A stretch of DNA of 31,676 nt from Burkholderiales bacterium (GTDB lineage Bacteria > Pseudomonadota > Gammaproteobacteria > Burkholderiales > Casimicrobiaceae), in assembly GCA_031257235.1 (NCBI GenBank), contig JAIRPA010000067.1, positions 1-31,676 of the forward strand, in the 5' to 3' direction. How positions within the stretch are numbered: the first letter of the stretch is position 1; each line of letters begins with the position of its first letter. The position numbers and the translations under genes are program-made. The notes beneath the pieces are model-generated. The model saw only the letters and a program-made list of their open reading frames with translations, did not search any database and had not been told where the DNA came from. Positions 1 to 7,282 of the stretch are shown one piece after another.

Positions 1-460
1 ATCCGACACATCTGGCGTATTCATTTCCTGAATTGTCTCGGCAACTCATCACCCCTGTACTTTGCGAATAAGTACAAACCAACCCCATCGGATCACTAAA
101 CAACACCGGCTCCCCCTCCACATACGCGTACTTATTGATTCCGCCCATAAGCCCAATCGGATCCTCACTAATAAACCTCTGATACAACGGCGAATAGTAT
201 CTTGCGCGGTAGTAGTAAAAACCCGTCGCGCCATCGTACACATAAGCCGTGGTCTCGCCGTTGATCGTTTTGGTTTGACGACGACCCATCGCGTCGTACC
301 GAAACGACGCAAATGCCTTGTTCGCCGCAATGTCGTGAATGATCACCAATTGATTCCTCGCGTCCCAATAGTATTTGTACATCCCGTCACTTGACAAATT
401 CCCGTTCGCATCATACGTCAAGGTTTTGCCGTCGAACTTGATCAGACGATCTGATCTATC
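1..460 (-). pseudogene. Orphan 3' piece of an Rhs-repeat protein gene
   Basis: The frame is open from the left edge to an in-frame TAA at 461-463. It carries Rhs/YD-repeat sequence: TYDANGNLSSDG, YYWDARNQLV, FRYDAMGRRQTK, FYYYRARYYSP, RFISEDPIGLMGG and a closing DPMGL, after which the variable C-terminal tip (VCTYSQSTGVMSC) runs off the window. Rhs proteins are large shells, often T6SS or contact-dependent toxins, in which the DPxGL motif marks the boundary to the toxin tip. The piece lacks the thousand or so residues expected upstream and has no convincing start or ribosome site. It also seems internally shortened: YVYDGATG joins directly to FYYYRARYY, whereas related proteins have roughly 80 residues between these motifs. 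I read it as a displaced, decayed Rhs end, although the tip itself could still be intact outside the window. Confidence 0.75.
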
Positions 461-611
461 TTACGTCATACGGGTATGGGATGCAATCCGGTGTTCCTTT
501 GGCGGCTTGGATTCTGCGACTTCGCTTCGCTACATGCAGAATGACGTAGTATGGGGGTTGTGCGGAGGAAGGTTTGATTCCGCGTTTTGCAATAACAAAA
601 AACCGGATTGG
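461..611. other. Gene-free spacer with an inverted repeat
   Basis: No coding frame is supported here. The stretch 520-545 pairs ATTCTGC with GCAGAAT around an AGCGAAGC-like loop and ends in ATGACG. The same module occurs in the opposite orientation near 12951-12992. It is the debris between the broken Rhs end and the first composite repeat. Confidence 0.5.
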
Positions 612-866
612 GTTTCAGGAATCAGAGGTCAGGGATCAGGGATCAGAGACGCCGTCATTTAAGCGCGCAGTTTGCGAAGCAAACGAAGTCGCAGAATCCA
701 CGTCGCCTTTTCCTCAAAAAATCGTCGGGGTTTTGGTCTCCACTAACTTTGCTTCGCAAAGTAAGTTCCGCCCCAACCAAAGGTTGTCCCGCGATTTTTT
801 GGTAACTCCAACCGCCCAAAAGTAGGGGTTTACTTTTGGGCGAATACCTGATTCCTGAAATCCTGA
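612..866. repeat. Composite hairpin repeat, copy 1 (hairpin split by an insert)
   Basis: Starts with tandem TCAGGNATCAG-type units (615-646) and continues through a GTCGCAGAATCC module. The bulged A6...T6 hairpin follows: left arm 716-730, right arm 788-800. It ends with the hairpin GCCCAAAAGTA / TACTTTTGGGC (814-824, 831-841) and an inverted GATTCCTGAAA tail. In other copies the A6/T6 hairpin has a 3-nt loop; here about 57 nt sit in the loop, including their own ACTTTGC-ttc-GCAAAGT hairpin. The right end overlaps the last codons of cysG. Confidence 0.7.
814..841 (-). terminator. Hairpin over the cysG stop codon
   Basis: A perfect 11-bp stem (814-824 with 831-841) with a 6-nt loop contains the TAA stop of cysG at 830-832. 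It is the terminal hairpin of repeat copy 1. It lacks a long U tract of its own, but the A/T-flanked hairpin at 716-800 follows it downstream on the minus strand. Termination of the 12-gene sulfate operon here is an inference from position. Confidence 0.4.
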
Positions 867-2122
867 CACCAAAACACCCGCTCCCCGTGGTAGGGCATCT
901 GCGCGGCAGCCTCCACGGCGTCCCCGATCACAAGAATGGACGGTTTCTCACACGCCGCCGCCATCTCGGTCAAGGAAGCCAGCGTTCCGATCACGGACTT
1001 TTCTTTATCCGACCCGATCTTGGACACAAATGCGCAAGGCGTGGAAAGCGCGACCTGATGATCAATGGCGCTTTGTTGTATCTCGCGCGCAAAACTCATT
1101 GCCATCAATACGATCACCGTATAAGGTTTTGACCGAACCACCGACATCCAATCATCGTTGAATCTTCCGCCGCGCAAGTGCGCAGACACCACCAACGCGC
1201 CGGAGGCAACATCGCGCAGCGTCACGGGAATGCCGGACGCCACCGCCCCCGCCAACATGGAAGAAACCCCGTTGATGATATCAACGTTAATGTGGTGACG
1301 GGCAAGCATGGAGGCTTCATCAAACATTCTTGCAAAAATCGACGGGTCTCCCCCTTTCAATCGCCCGACGGTATAACCTTGACGCGCGTAATTCAGCAAT
1401 AAGGCGTTGATTTCTTCCTGCGTTTTGGTCGCGTGCCCTTTTTCTTTACCCACGGATATTTTTATACAATCAGCAGGCAGTAAATCCACCACGGATTTGC
1501 CCACCAAGCCGTCAATCAACGCCACATTGAGTGTCGGCAAGGCTCGAATGGCCGCCAGTGTCAAGTGTTTGACGTGACCGGGTCCGCAACCGATTAAATA
1601 GACTTTTTCGCCCTTAGGGGTTTGCGGCGCAAAAGGCGCAACTTTGGCGCGTTTGTTCCGCAACGTTTGATAGAAGGACTTGGGTAATTCGGGGACGCAA
1701 AGTTTGATCACGTCACGAATTTTTTGCGCGTAGGAGGGCGAAGCACCGCCGGTACTCACCGACACGCAAAGATCGTGGTTTCGGTACGTCGCGCCAAAAT
1801 AAAAATCACAGTATTCGGGAACGTCCACACAGTTGAGCCAATAACGATAGTGTTTTCGGTGATTCCATAACCATTGCGATAACGATAAATCTCCGGTGGC
1901 GTTGATCACCACATCAAAGGCGTCCGCTCCCTTTAAATCCTCTTGATCAAATGCTTTTAAAACAACAGGCAAATGATGAAAATACGGATCACGAATACTT
2001 GTTGCCATGACGGTTAATGAAGAATCACTCTCCAAAATCACTTTGGCTTTTTGCGCGGCAACCCTCCCCGCTCCGATTAAGAGGATTTTTTTAGGCGTGA
2101 CCGCAATCGGGAGTATGTTCAT
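830..2122 (-). CDS. cysG: Siroheme synthase CysG (dehydrogenase/ferrochelatase + uroporphyrinogen methyltransferase)
   Basis: Makes siroheme, the cofactor of the sulfite reductase encoded just upstream. Residues 1-160 are the NAD-dependent precorrin-2 dehydrogenase/ferrochelatase half, with GAGRVAAQKA (17-26), a conserved Asp at 100 and STGGASP (123-129). Residues 170-430 are the SAM-dependent methyltransferase half, with YLIGCGPG (175-182), TQEEIN (234-239) and RLKGGDPSIF (254-263). At 430 residues it is slightly shorter than the usual 457. The methyltransferase half is divergent: His replaces Asp after GPG, ARMFDE replaces GRGGEE, and INGVSS replaces the usual PGIT motif. The ATG overlaps the sir stop as ATGA, with AAGGA just upstream. 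The last eleven residues (QDFRNQVFAQK) are encoded by a dispersed repeat, so the native C-terminus was probably replaced. Confidence 0.93.
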   Translation of the reverse strand: MNILPIAVTPKKILLIGAGRVAAQKAKVILESDSSLTVMATSIRDPYFHHLPVVLKAFDQEDLKGADAFDVVINATGDLSLSQWLWNHRKHYRYWLNCVDVPEYCDFYFGATYRNHDLCVSVSTGGASPSYAQKIRDVIKLCVPELPKSFYQTLRNKRAKVAPFAPQTPKGEKVYLIGCGPGHVKHLTLAAIRALPTLNVALIDGLVGKSVVDLLPADCIKISVGKEKGHATKTQEEINALLLNYARQGYTVGRLKGGDPSIFARMFDEASMLARHHINVDIINGVSSMLAGAVASGIPVTLRDVASGALVVSAHLRGGRFNDDWMSVVRSKPYTVIVLMAMSFAREIQQSAIDHQVALSTPCAFVSKIGSDKEKSVIGTLASLTEMAAACEKPSILVIGDAVEAAAQMPYHGERVFWCQDFRNQVFAQK

Positions 2123-4488
2123 TTTTTCCTTATCTTAACGTGCCACACATCGCCGACTTTGTCTTGCGATAAGATGGCGTGCCCTTCGTTGGCCACCGAT
2201 TGCGGCACGTTATCAATCGGCGCGCCGTCGTCTAACACAATTTCCAAAAGCTCCCCGCTTTTCATCTGCGCCAAATCTAATTTGGTTTTGACAAAGTTCA
2301 TCGGGCAGGCAACCCCGCGATAATCTTTAAAACGGTTCACCGGCGGTGTGGCGAGGGGTTGCGCCTTAACGCCTAAGGTTGAGGCTTCTCCCTTGTTGGG
2401 TTGATCCTTTGAATTTTCTATCTCTGCACTTCTTGCCTGCCCCTCCCCTGTGGAGGGACGATTCACCGCAAAAGAAAGAGTATGATCCATCGTTTGATAA
2501 AGCGCGATCACTTCACGCGCAAGATCAATCACTTTGGCAGTAGGCGCGCCATTAAGCTCGTCTATGTATTGAGTGCCGATATAACCTTTGTCGATAAAGT
2601 AAAGGCGGAAGGCTTTCAACACCGCTTCTTCCTGACGCGAATCATCGCCTTGCGTGACCAATAACATCCGCGCCGCCAAAAGCCGTATGGTGCGCAACGC
2701 CGTTTCATCTTGCGGTGCGTTTAAAAGTTCGGTTAAGGCTTTTTTGTCCGCCTCGATCAAATCATACATGCCCGCGCTGCATTCGCCCGTGCCGCGTCCT
2801 TTGATGGAAAAAAGCGTTTTTGCCGAATAATCAAAATACGGATTTTTATCGTCGTCAAAATCGGGAATGTCGGATAATTGATCGGCGACGGCTTTCACGG
2901 TTTGCTCACCGGTATCGTCGATCCAGTCGGAAAAAGTGCGGTAGCCGGGCTTGACCGAAAGCCATGATTTCATCACCTCCACAACAAATTGCGGCAAATG
3001 AAAAGCACTGATGTCCGCGACTTTACGCGCAAACCGCGTATTATTTTCGCCGGTTTTGGCGCCGACCAAGACGTTATAGGCAGGATAAGGCACACCGTTT
3101 TTACGCAAAAGTTTCCCAAAAAAACCCAAGTCGGCAATGGCGTGTTTGCCACAGCTATTGGGGCACCCCGACAAATGAATTTTGATGTCCGAAAGCGCGT
3201 CTAACGCAAGATCGGATTGCGTCAAGGCTTTTTCAATCGGTTTTAACGCGCCGCGCGGAATAGTCACCCCCAGCTGGCAGGTGGCCGCACCCGTGCAAAC
3301 AACGATATTGCCGATCACCGGTGCTTTGACGGATAAAGGTGCCAATTGTCGGATTAAAGGGTACAACGCCATGACCGACGATGCCGTTAAATTGCGTAAG
3401 TACGCGTTTTGATCGGCGGCAAACCGAATCACGTCGTGGTGATCGGTGAGCTTTGCGAGTTGATCCGCCAATTGAACGGCAAAATCGGCGTGAATATCGC
3501 CCAAGCTCAACGGGAGCTTAACCAAATAATAGCCTTTTTGTTTTTGAGGAATCACATAACGGTTCCACCACAAACGCTCTTCTTCATTGAGAGGCGGCAA
3601 GGCATCATCGGCAAGCGGCGTGACTTCTGATAGGGGCGATAAAGTGAGCGGCTTTAGCCCTTGCGCGCGCAAGGCGGACATCTTTTCACGGACTAACGCT
3701 TTGAAGGTATCAAAACCCAAGTCCTCCACCAAAAAACGAAGCCGCGCGTGGTGTTTATTTTTGCGATTGCCTTTTTCATTGAATAATTCTTTAATGGCCT
3801 GCGCGACGCAATAAATGTCTTCCTCCGGCAAAAAGTCGATTAAAAGGTCACTCAATCGGGATTTTGCGCCCATCCCTCCGGCAATCCAAACGCCAAACCC
3901 GCGTTTGCCGTCTTTGATTTTGGCGATGAATCCCACATCGGAAAACGACGCGCCGCTTAAATCTTGGGTAGACCCGGAAAAAACAATTTTATATTTGCGC
4001 GGTAATTGATACGAATCTTTCAAAGACAACATCGCTTCGGTCAGCGCGACGGCGTGCGGCGTGGTATCAAACACTTCGTGTTGAGACACGCCTGCGTCAA
4101 AGTCCGCCATGATGTTGCGCACGGTATTGCCCCCGCCGCCGCGCCCCGTTAATCCCACCTGATGCAAGGCGTCAATGATCGTCAACAATTGAGGATGCGA
4201 CACCTGATGAATCTGCGCGCCGGCGCGAGTGGTGACATGAACGCGCTTGTCTCCGTAACGTTGCGCAAGCTCGCCCAACACACGCAATTGCGCGGGCGAA
4301 ATCAGCCCGCCGGCAAGTTTGACCCGCACCATATAAGTATCGGGATCGCGTTGCTCATAAATACCAAACGGAACGCGATACGTTTTGAACGCAACCGCGT
4401 CTAATGAGCCTTGGGCAAAATCACGATACTGCTTGGAAAAGGTATTAAAGTCTTCGTGGACTTCTTTGGGAATTGCATAACCGGTCAT
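2119..4488 (-). CDS. sir: Siroheme sulfite reductase hemoprotein with fused C-terminal TusA domain
   Basis: Reduces sulfite to sulfide with six electrons in the cytoplasm. Residues 1-550 form the ferredoxin-type nitrite/sulfite reductase fold. The 4Fe-4S/siroheme cysteines are C398 and C404 (CTGAATC) and C442 and C446 (GCPNSCG), a complete C-x5-C...C-x3-C set. An alpha-helical segment follows (about 565-670), then a polar linker (about 675-718), then a TusA-like sulfur-carrier domain (about 719-789) with its Cys-Pro motif at C728-P729. Family members can be annotated as nitrite reductases, but the sulfate genes around it make sulfite the likely substrate. No CysJ-type flavoprotein gene is in the window, so ferredoxin or another donor is implied. 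The start overlaps the hcyD stop as ATGA. Confidence 0.92.
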   Translation of the reverse strand: MTGYAIPKEVHEDFNTFSKQYRDFAQGSLDAVAFKTYRVPFGIYEQRDPDTYMVRVKLAGGLISPAQLRVLGELAQRYGDKRVHVTTRAGAQIHQVSHPQLLTIIDALHQVGLTGRGGGGNTVRNIMADFDAGVSQHEVFDTTPHAVALTEAMLSLKDSYQLPRKYKIVFSGSTQDLSGASFSDVGFIAKIKDGKRGFGVWIAGGMGAKSRLSDLLIDFLPEEDIYCVAQAIKELFNEKGNRKNKHHARLRFLVEDLGFDTFKALVREKMSALRAQGLKPLTLSPLSEVTPLADDALPPLNEEERLWWNRYVIPQKQKGYYLVKLPLSLGDIHADFAVQLADQLAKLTDHHDVIRFAADQNAYLRNLTASSVMALYPLIRQLAPLSVKAPVIGNIVVCTGAATCQLGVTIPRGALKPIEKALTQSDLALDALSDIKIHLSGCPNSCGKHAIADLGFFGKLLRKNGVPYPAYNVLVGAKTGENNTRFARKVADISAFHLPQFVVEVMKSWLSVKPGYRTFSDWIDDTGEQTVKAVADQLSDIPDFDDDKNPYFDYSAKTLFSIKGRGTGECSAGMYDLIEADKKALTELLNAPQDETALRTIRLLAARMLLVTQGDDSRQEEAVLKAFRLYFIDKGYIGTQYIDELNGAPTAKVIDLAREVIALYQTMDHTLSFAVNRPSTGEGQARSAEIENSKDQPNKGEASTLGVKAQPLATPPVNRFKDYRGVACPMNFVKTKLDLAQMKSGELLEIVLDDGAPIDNVPQSVANEGHAILSQDKVGDVWHVKIRKK

Positions 4489-4883
4489 ACCGTCACCTCC
4501 AAGGTTTCCGGCTCAACCACGCCGCCGACAATTTTAAAAGATCGAACATCCGGCTTGTCTCCCGCAAGAGACACGATGACATAGTGAATCCCGGGATCAA
4601 ACGCAAGCCTGATGTCTTCCCTCGAAGGACGCGCGGGCGACGCCGGATGTGAATGATAACACGCCACCGGCTTTAGTCCTTGTAGCCTCGCGGCTTTGAG
4701 CGCGGCAAATTGCTCTTTAGGATCAAACGAAAAATGTTCTTCGCTTTGATCCACATTCGTCAACGGGCGCGCGGATTGTGCCGTATCCCCGTTGCCGATT
4801 AAATACCCGCACGCCTCAATGGGTGCGTCTTTTTGCGCGTGCGCGATGATTTGCGCCAACGCATCTTTCGTGATTCTAAGCAT
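4485..4883 (-). CDS. hcyD: JAMM-family metalloprotease, HcyD-like
   Basis: A 132-residue Mov34/MPN (M67) zinc peptidase. The JAMM signature is complete: E23 in EACGYLIG, then H77 and H79 in HSHP, S87 and D90 in PSRED. Bacterial proteins of this type cut after the glycines of small ubiquitin-like sulfur carriers. In Wolinella succinogenes, HcyD removes the C-terminal residue of HcyS and later frees the homocysteine made on the carrier. Here the carrier gene lies two genes upstream and its product ends GGGQ, giving the protease an obvious substrate. The ATG overlaps the end of hcyF by 8 nt (stop TAG at 4876-4878). The alternative is a CysO-type Mec+ peptidase releasing cysteine instead of homocysteine; the chemistry would be similar. 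Confidence 0.88.
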   Translation of the reverse strand: MLRITKDALAQIIAHAQKDAPIEACGYLIGNGDTAQSARPLTNVDQSEEHFSFDPKEQFAALKAARLQGLKPVACYHSHPASPARPSREDIRLAFDPGIHYVIVSLAGDKPDVRSFKIVGGVVEPETLEVTV

Positions 4884-5688
4884 GGTTTTTTAACTCACAT
4901 AAAGGTTGTTCATAATCGGTCAAAGAAATTTTTTGAGGGTCGGCGCAAACGCGGCAACGCGGATTTTTCTTAAACTTCGCACGTTGAAACGCCATGGTTT
5001 TTGCGTCAAACCTTAATAAGGTATCCGTCAATAAGCTGCCCACTCCCGTGAAATACTTCAACGCTTCTGCCGCTTGAATGGTGCCCAGCATTCCGGCAAC
5101 CGCGCCTAAAATGCCGGCGGAGGAACAAGTCGGCACCAAGCCCGGAGGCGGCGGCGCGTTAAAAGCACAAGCGTAACACGCGGATTGACCGGGATAAATG
5201 GTCATCGTCTGCCCGGCAAAACGCAAAATGCCGCCGTGCGAATAGGGTTTGGATAACAAAACACACGCGTCGTTAATTAAAAACTTAGCGGCGAAATTAT
5301 CCGTGCCGTCAATAATAAAATCGTAAGGCGCGATGATCGATTCAATGTTCTCGGCAGATAACATCGTATGATAATCATCCACTTGAATGGAAGGATTGAT
5401 AGCGAGCATCTTTTGTTTTGCAGACACCACTTTGGGCGTGCCGATGTCGGCGGTGGTGTGAATCACTTGGCGCTGCAAATTGCTCAAGTCCACCACGTCA
5501 CCGTCCACAATACCGATTCTCCCCACGCCGGCCGCTGCAAGATACAACGCAATCGGCGAACCCAATCCGCCCGCGCCGATAATCAATACCGACGCATTGA
5601 ATATTTTTTCCTGCCCTTCGATCCCGATATCTTCTAAGATGATGTGGCGGGAGTAACGCTCTAAGGCTTCATCCGTAAATAATGTCAT
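4876..5688 (-). CDS. hcyF: ThiF/MoeB-type carrier-protein adenylyltransferase, HcyF-like
   Basis: Activates the C-terminal glycine of the neighbouring carrier as an acyl-adenylate, which is then converted to a thiocarboxylate. The E1-like domain has GAGGLGSPIALYLAAAGVG for ATP binding, DGDVVDLSNLQRQ, the DGTDNF motif, and the region around the conserved cysteine, PTCSSAGILG. Two CxxC pairs (CYAC and CRVC) should bind structural zinc. No rhodanese domain is fused, so sulfur must come from elsewhere; the sulfite reductase downstream is the natural source. The frame extends upstream to 5742, but the ATG at 5688 forms an ATGA overlap with the carrier stop and begins the conserved MTLFTDEALERYSRH, so I use that start (270 residues). 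MoeB and ThiF are alternative family names; the context favours HcyF. Confidence 0.9.
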   Translation of the reverse strand: MTLFTDEALERYSRHIILEDIGIEGQEKIFNASVLIIGAGGLGSPIALYLAAAGVGRIGIVDGDVVDLSNLQRQVIHTTADIGTPKVVSAKQKMLAINPSIQVDDYHTMLSAENIESIIAPYDFIIDGTDNFAAKFLINDACVLLSKPYSHGGILRFAGQTMTIYPGQSACYACAFNAPPPPGLVPTCSSAGILGAVAGMLGTIQAAEALKYFTGVGSLLTDTLLRFDAKTMAFQRAKFKKNPRCRVCADPQKISLTDYEQPLCELKNHA

Positions 5689-5894
5689 TGCCCGCCACCC
5701 ATGAAATAGAGAAAGTCCACCACATCGCCTTCTTTGAGCCACGTCGTCGCGTAATCGGGTTTGCGCAAAAATTCTTCGTTTAATTGTATCGAGACCATGT
5801 CGGGTTGATCGACCGATTCAATTGTTAATAAGTCGGAAATGTTGATTTTTTCCTGCGTGAATGTTTTTTCTTCGCCATTGATGATGAGTTTCAT
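5685..5894 (-). CDS. hcyS: ThiS/MoaD-like sulfur carrier protein with masked C-terminus, HcyS-like
   Basis: A 69-residue beta-grasp carrier. ThiS and MoaD proteins normally end in a bare Gly-Gly that is adenylated and thiocarboxylated. This one ends MGGGQ: an additional Gln follows the glycines and must be removed before activation. The same arrangement, with Ala as the extra residue, defines HcyS-Ala of Wolinella succinogenes, whose mask is removed by the JAMM protease HcyD. Both the protease and the activating enzyme are encoded next to it. The ribosome site AGGAG lies 5 nt before the ATG. The gene starts 8 nt after cysN and overlaps hcyF by ATGA, so all are co-transcribed. A thiamine role is less likely because no thiamine genes are nearby. 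Confidence 0.87.
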   Translation of the reverse strand: MKLIINGEEKTFTQEKINISDLLTIESVDQPDMVSIQLNEEFLRKPDYATTWLKEGDVVDFLYFMGGGQ

Positions 5895-5902
5895 CGTGTC
5901 TC

Positions 5903-7282
5903 CTAAATAGTATAGTCTTGGTTTTTGTTGCCCAAATCGGGAAAACGATGCGGAAAATGTTTCCGCAACAATAAAAATAAGGCATCTTCAAAATCCGCGT
6001 CGGGTCGCTCTCCTTCCGTCGGATGCGTCAAGCCTTGTAATACAATCCCGCCGCCGGCGGCATTATAACCGTCTACAATCACAAACCGCCCTAAGGTAGG
6101 ATTATCTTTAAACGCCGTCAGCGCCATAGGGTCTTGGAACTTTAAGATCACACAACCGCATTCATTGCGATTCAACCCGTAATAATCCTCCGCCCCTGAA
6201 TCCTCTCCTAATTTTCGCTCAATCTTTTCTAACCAAACGCGCGCTTTGGCGCTCCCCAATTTTAAAAGATACGGGCGGTCAAACGTTAAAGGTTGTTGCC
6301 CCAACCATATAATATTCGCCTCGATTCTTTGGGTGACGATGATCGGAGAAGGTTCGTCGGATTTCACCATGACCTCGCCACTTTTGACATAAATATCTTC
6401 CACCAAAGTCAGACCGGTGGCTTCATCGGTGGAAGACTGTGATTTTGTCGGCGCGTTCCATGATTCTATAGATTTGATATGCGCTTCTTTATTGGACGGC
6501 AAAAACCGAACGGGATCACCAATGCGAATCGTGCCGCTGGTCACGGTGCCCGCGTAAATTCGGCGATCGTCGTTATCGTTACTGAAGCGATAAATATCTT
6601 GCAAGTGCATCGAAAAAAATGCCTCATGATCCGCTACGGAATTTTGAAAACTGTCCAATAATTCCAATACCGTTTTTCCCTGATACCAGCTCATTTCTTC
6701 GGCGCGCCGCGTTAAGTTTTTGCCTTCACGCGCCGATACCGGAACAATGGCGTAAGGTTTAACATTCAGCGTGGCAAGATACGCCTCGTACTCGTTTTTA
6801 ATTTGACGAAACACACTTTCATCGTAATCAAAACGATCCAATTTATTGACCAACACAATCACTTGCTCGATGCCTAAAAGCGACAACAACAAACCATGTC
6901 GACGTGAATTTTCGGCAACCCCGGAGAGCGCGTCAATCACCAAAACAGCCGCGGCGGCACGCGATGCCCCGCTCAACATATTGCGCAAAAACTCGATGTG
7001 CCCGGGAGCGTCGATCAACACATATTCCCGTTTCTCGCTTTTGAAAAAGACACGCGCGCTGTCAATGGTAATGCCTTGTTTTTGTTCGTCTTCCAAGGCA
7101 TCCAATAACATCGAATATTCAAAGACGCGACCGTTTTCGGCGCACGATTGCCGAATCTTCTCAATTTTGCCGGAGGGCAAAGAATGCGTGTCGGCTAAAA
7201 GCCTTCCGACCAACGTGCTTTTGCCGTGATCCACATGCCCGGCAATCACAATGTTCATCCGTTCCAAAAGTTGTTCAGACAT
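5903..7282 (-). CDS. cysN: Sulfate adenylyltransferase, GTPase subunit CysN
   Basis: GTP hydrolysis by this subunit drives formation of APS from ATP and sulfate by CysD. The EF-Tu-like G domain shows GHVDHGKST (15-23), GITID (70-74), DAPGH (91-95) and NKLD (146-149, with Leu where EF-Tu has Met), followed by two beta-barrel domains to residue 459. There is no fused APS kinase domain and no cysC in the window. This fits the downstream reductase being an APS rather than a PAPS enzyme. The start codon shares one base with the cysD stop (TAATG), the tightest translational coupling in the operon. Confidence 0.95.
   Translation of the reverse strand: MSEQLLERMNIVIAGHVDHGKSTLVGRLLADTHSLPSGKIEKIRQSCAENGRVFEYSMLLDALEDEQKQGITIDSARVFFKSEKREYVLIDAPGHIEFLRNMLSGASRAAAAVLVIDALSGVAENSRRHGLLLSLLGIEQVIVLVNKLDRFDYDESVFRQIKNEYEAYLATLNVKPYAIVPVSAREGKNLTRRAEEMSWYQGKTVLELLDSFQNSVADHEAFFSMHLQDIYRFSNDNDDRRIYAGTVTSGTIRIGDPVRFLPSNKEAHIKSIESWNAPTKSQSSTDEATGLTLVEDIYVKSGEVMVKSDEPSPIIVTQRIEANIIWLGQQPLTFDRPYLLKLGSAKARVWLEKIERKLGEDSGAEDYYGLNRNECGCVILKFQDPMALTAFKDNPTLGRFVIVDGYNAAGGGIVLQGLTHPTEGERPDADFEDALFLLLRKHFPHRFPDLGNKNQDYTI

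Noticed and set aside
2119..4488. Nitrite reductase function for the siroheme protein
   Set aside because: The family covers both activities, but every neighbouring gene belongs to sulfate assimilation and no nitrate or nitrite gene is present.
4876..5742. Longer HcyF starting at 5742
   Set aside because: The additional 18 residues lie in another frame of the end of hcyS, and the ATGA-coupled start at 5688 matches the family N-terminus.
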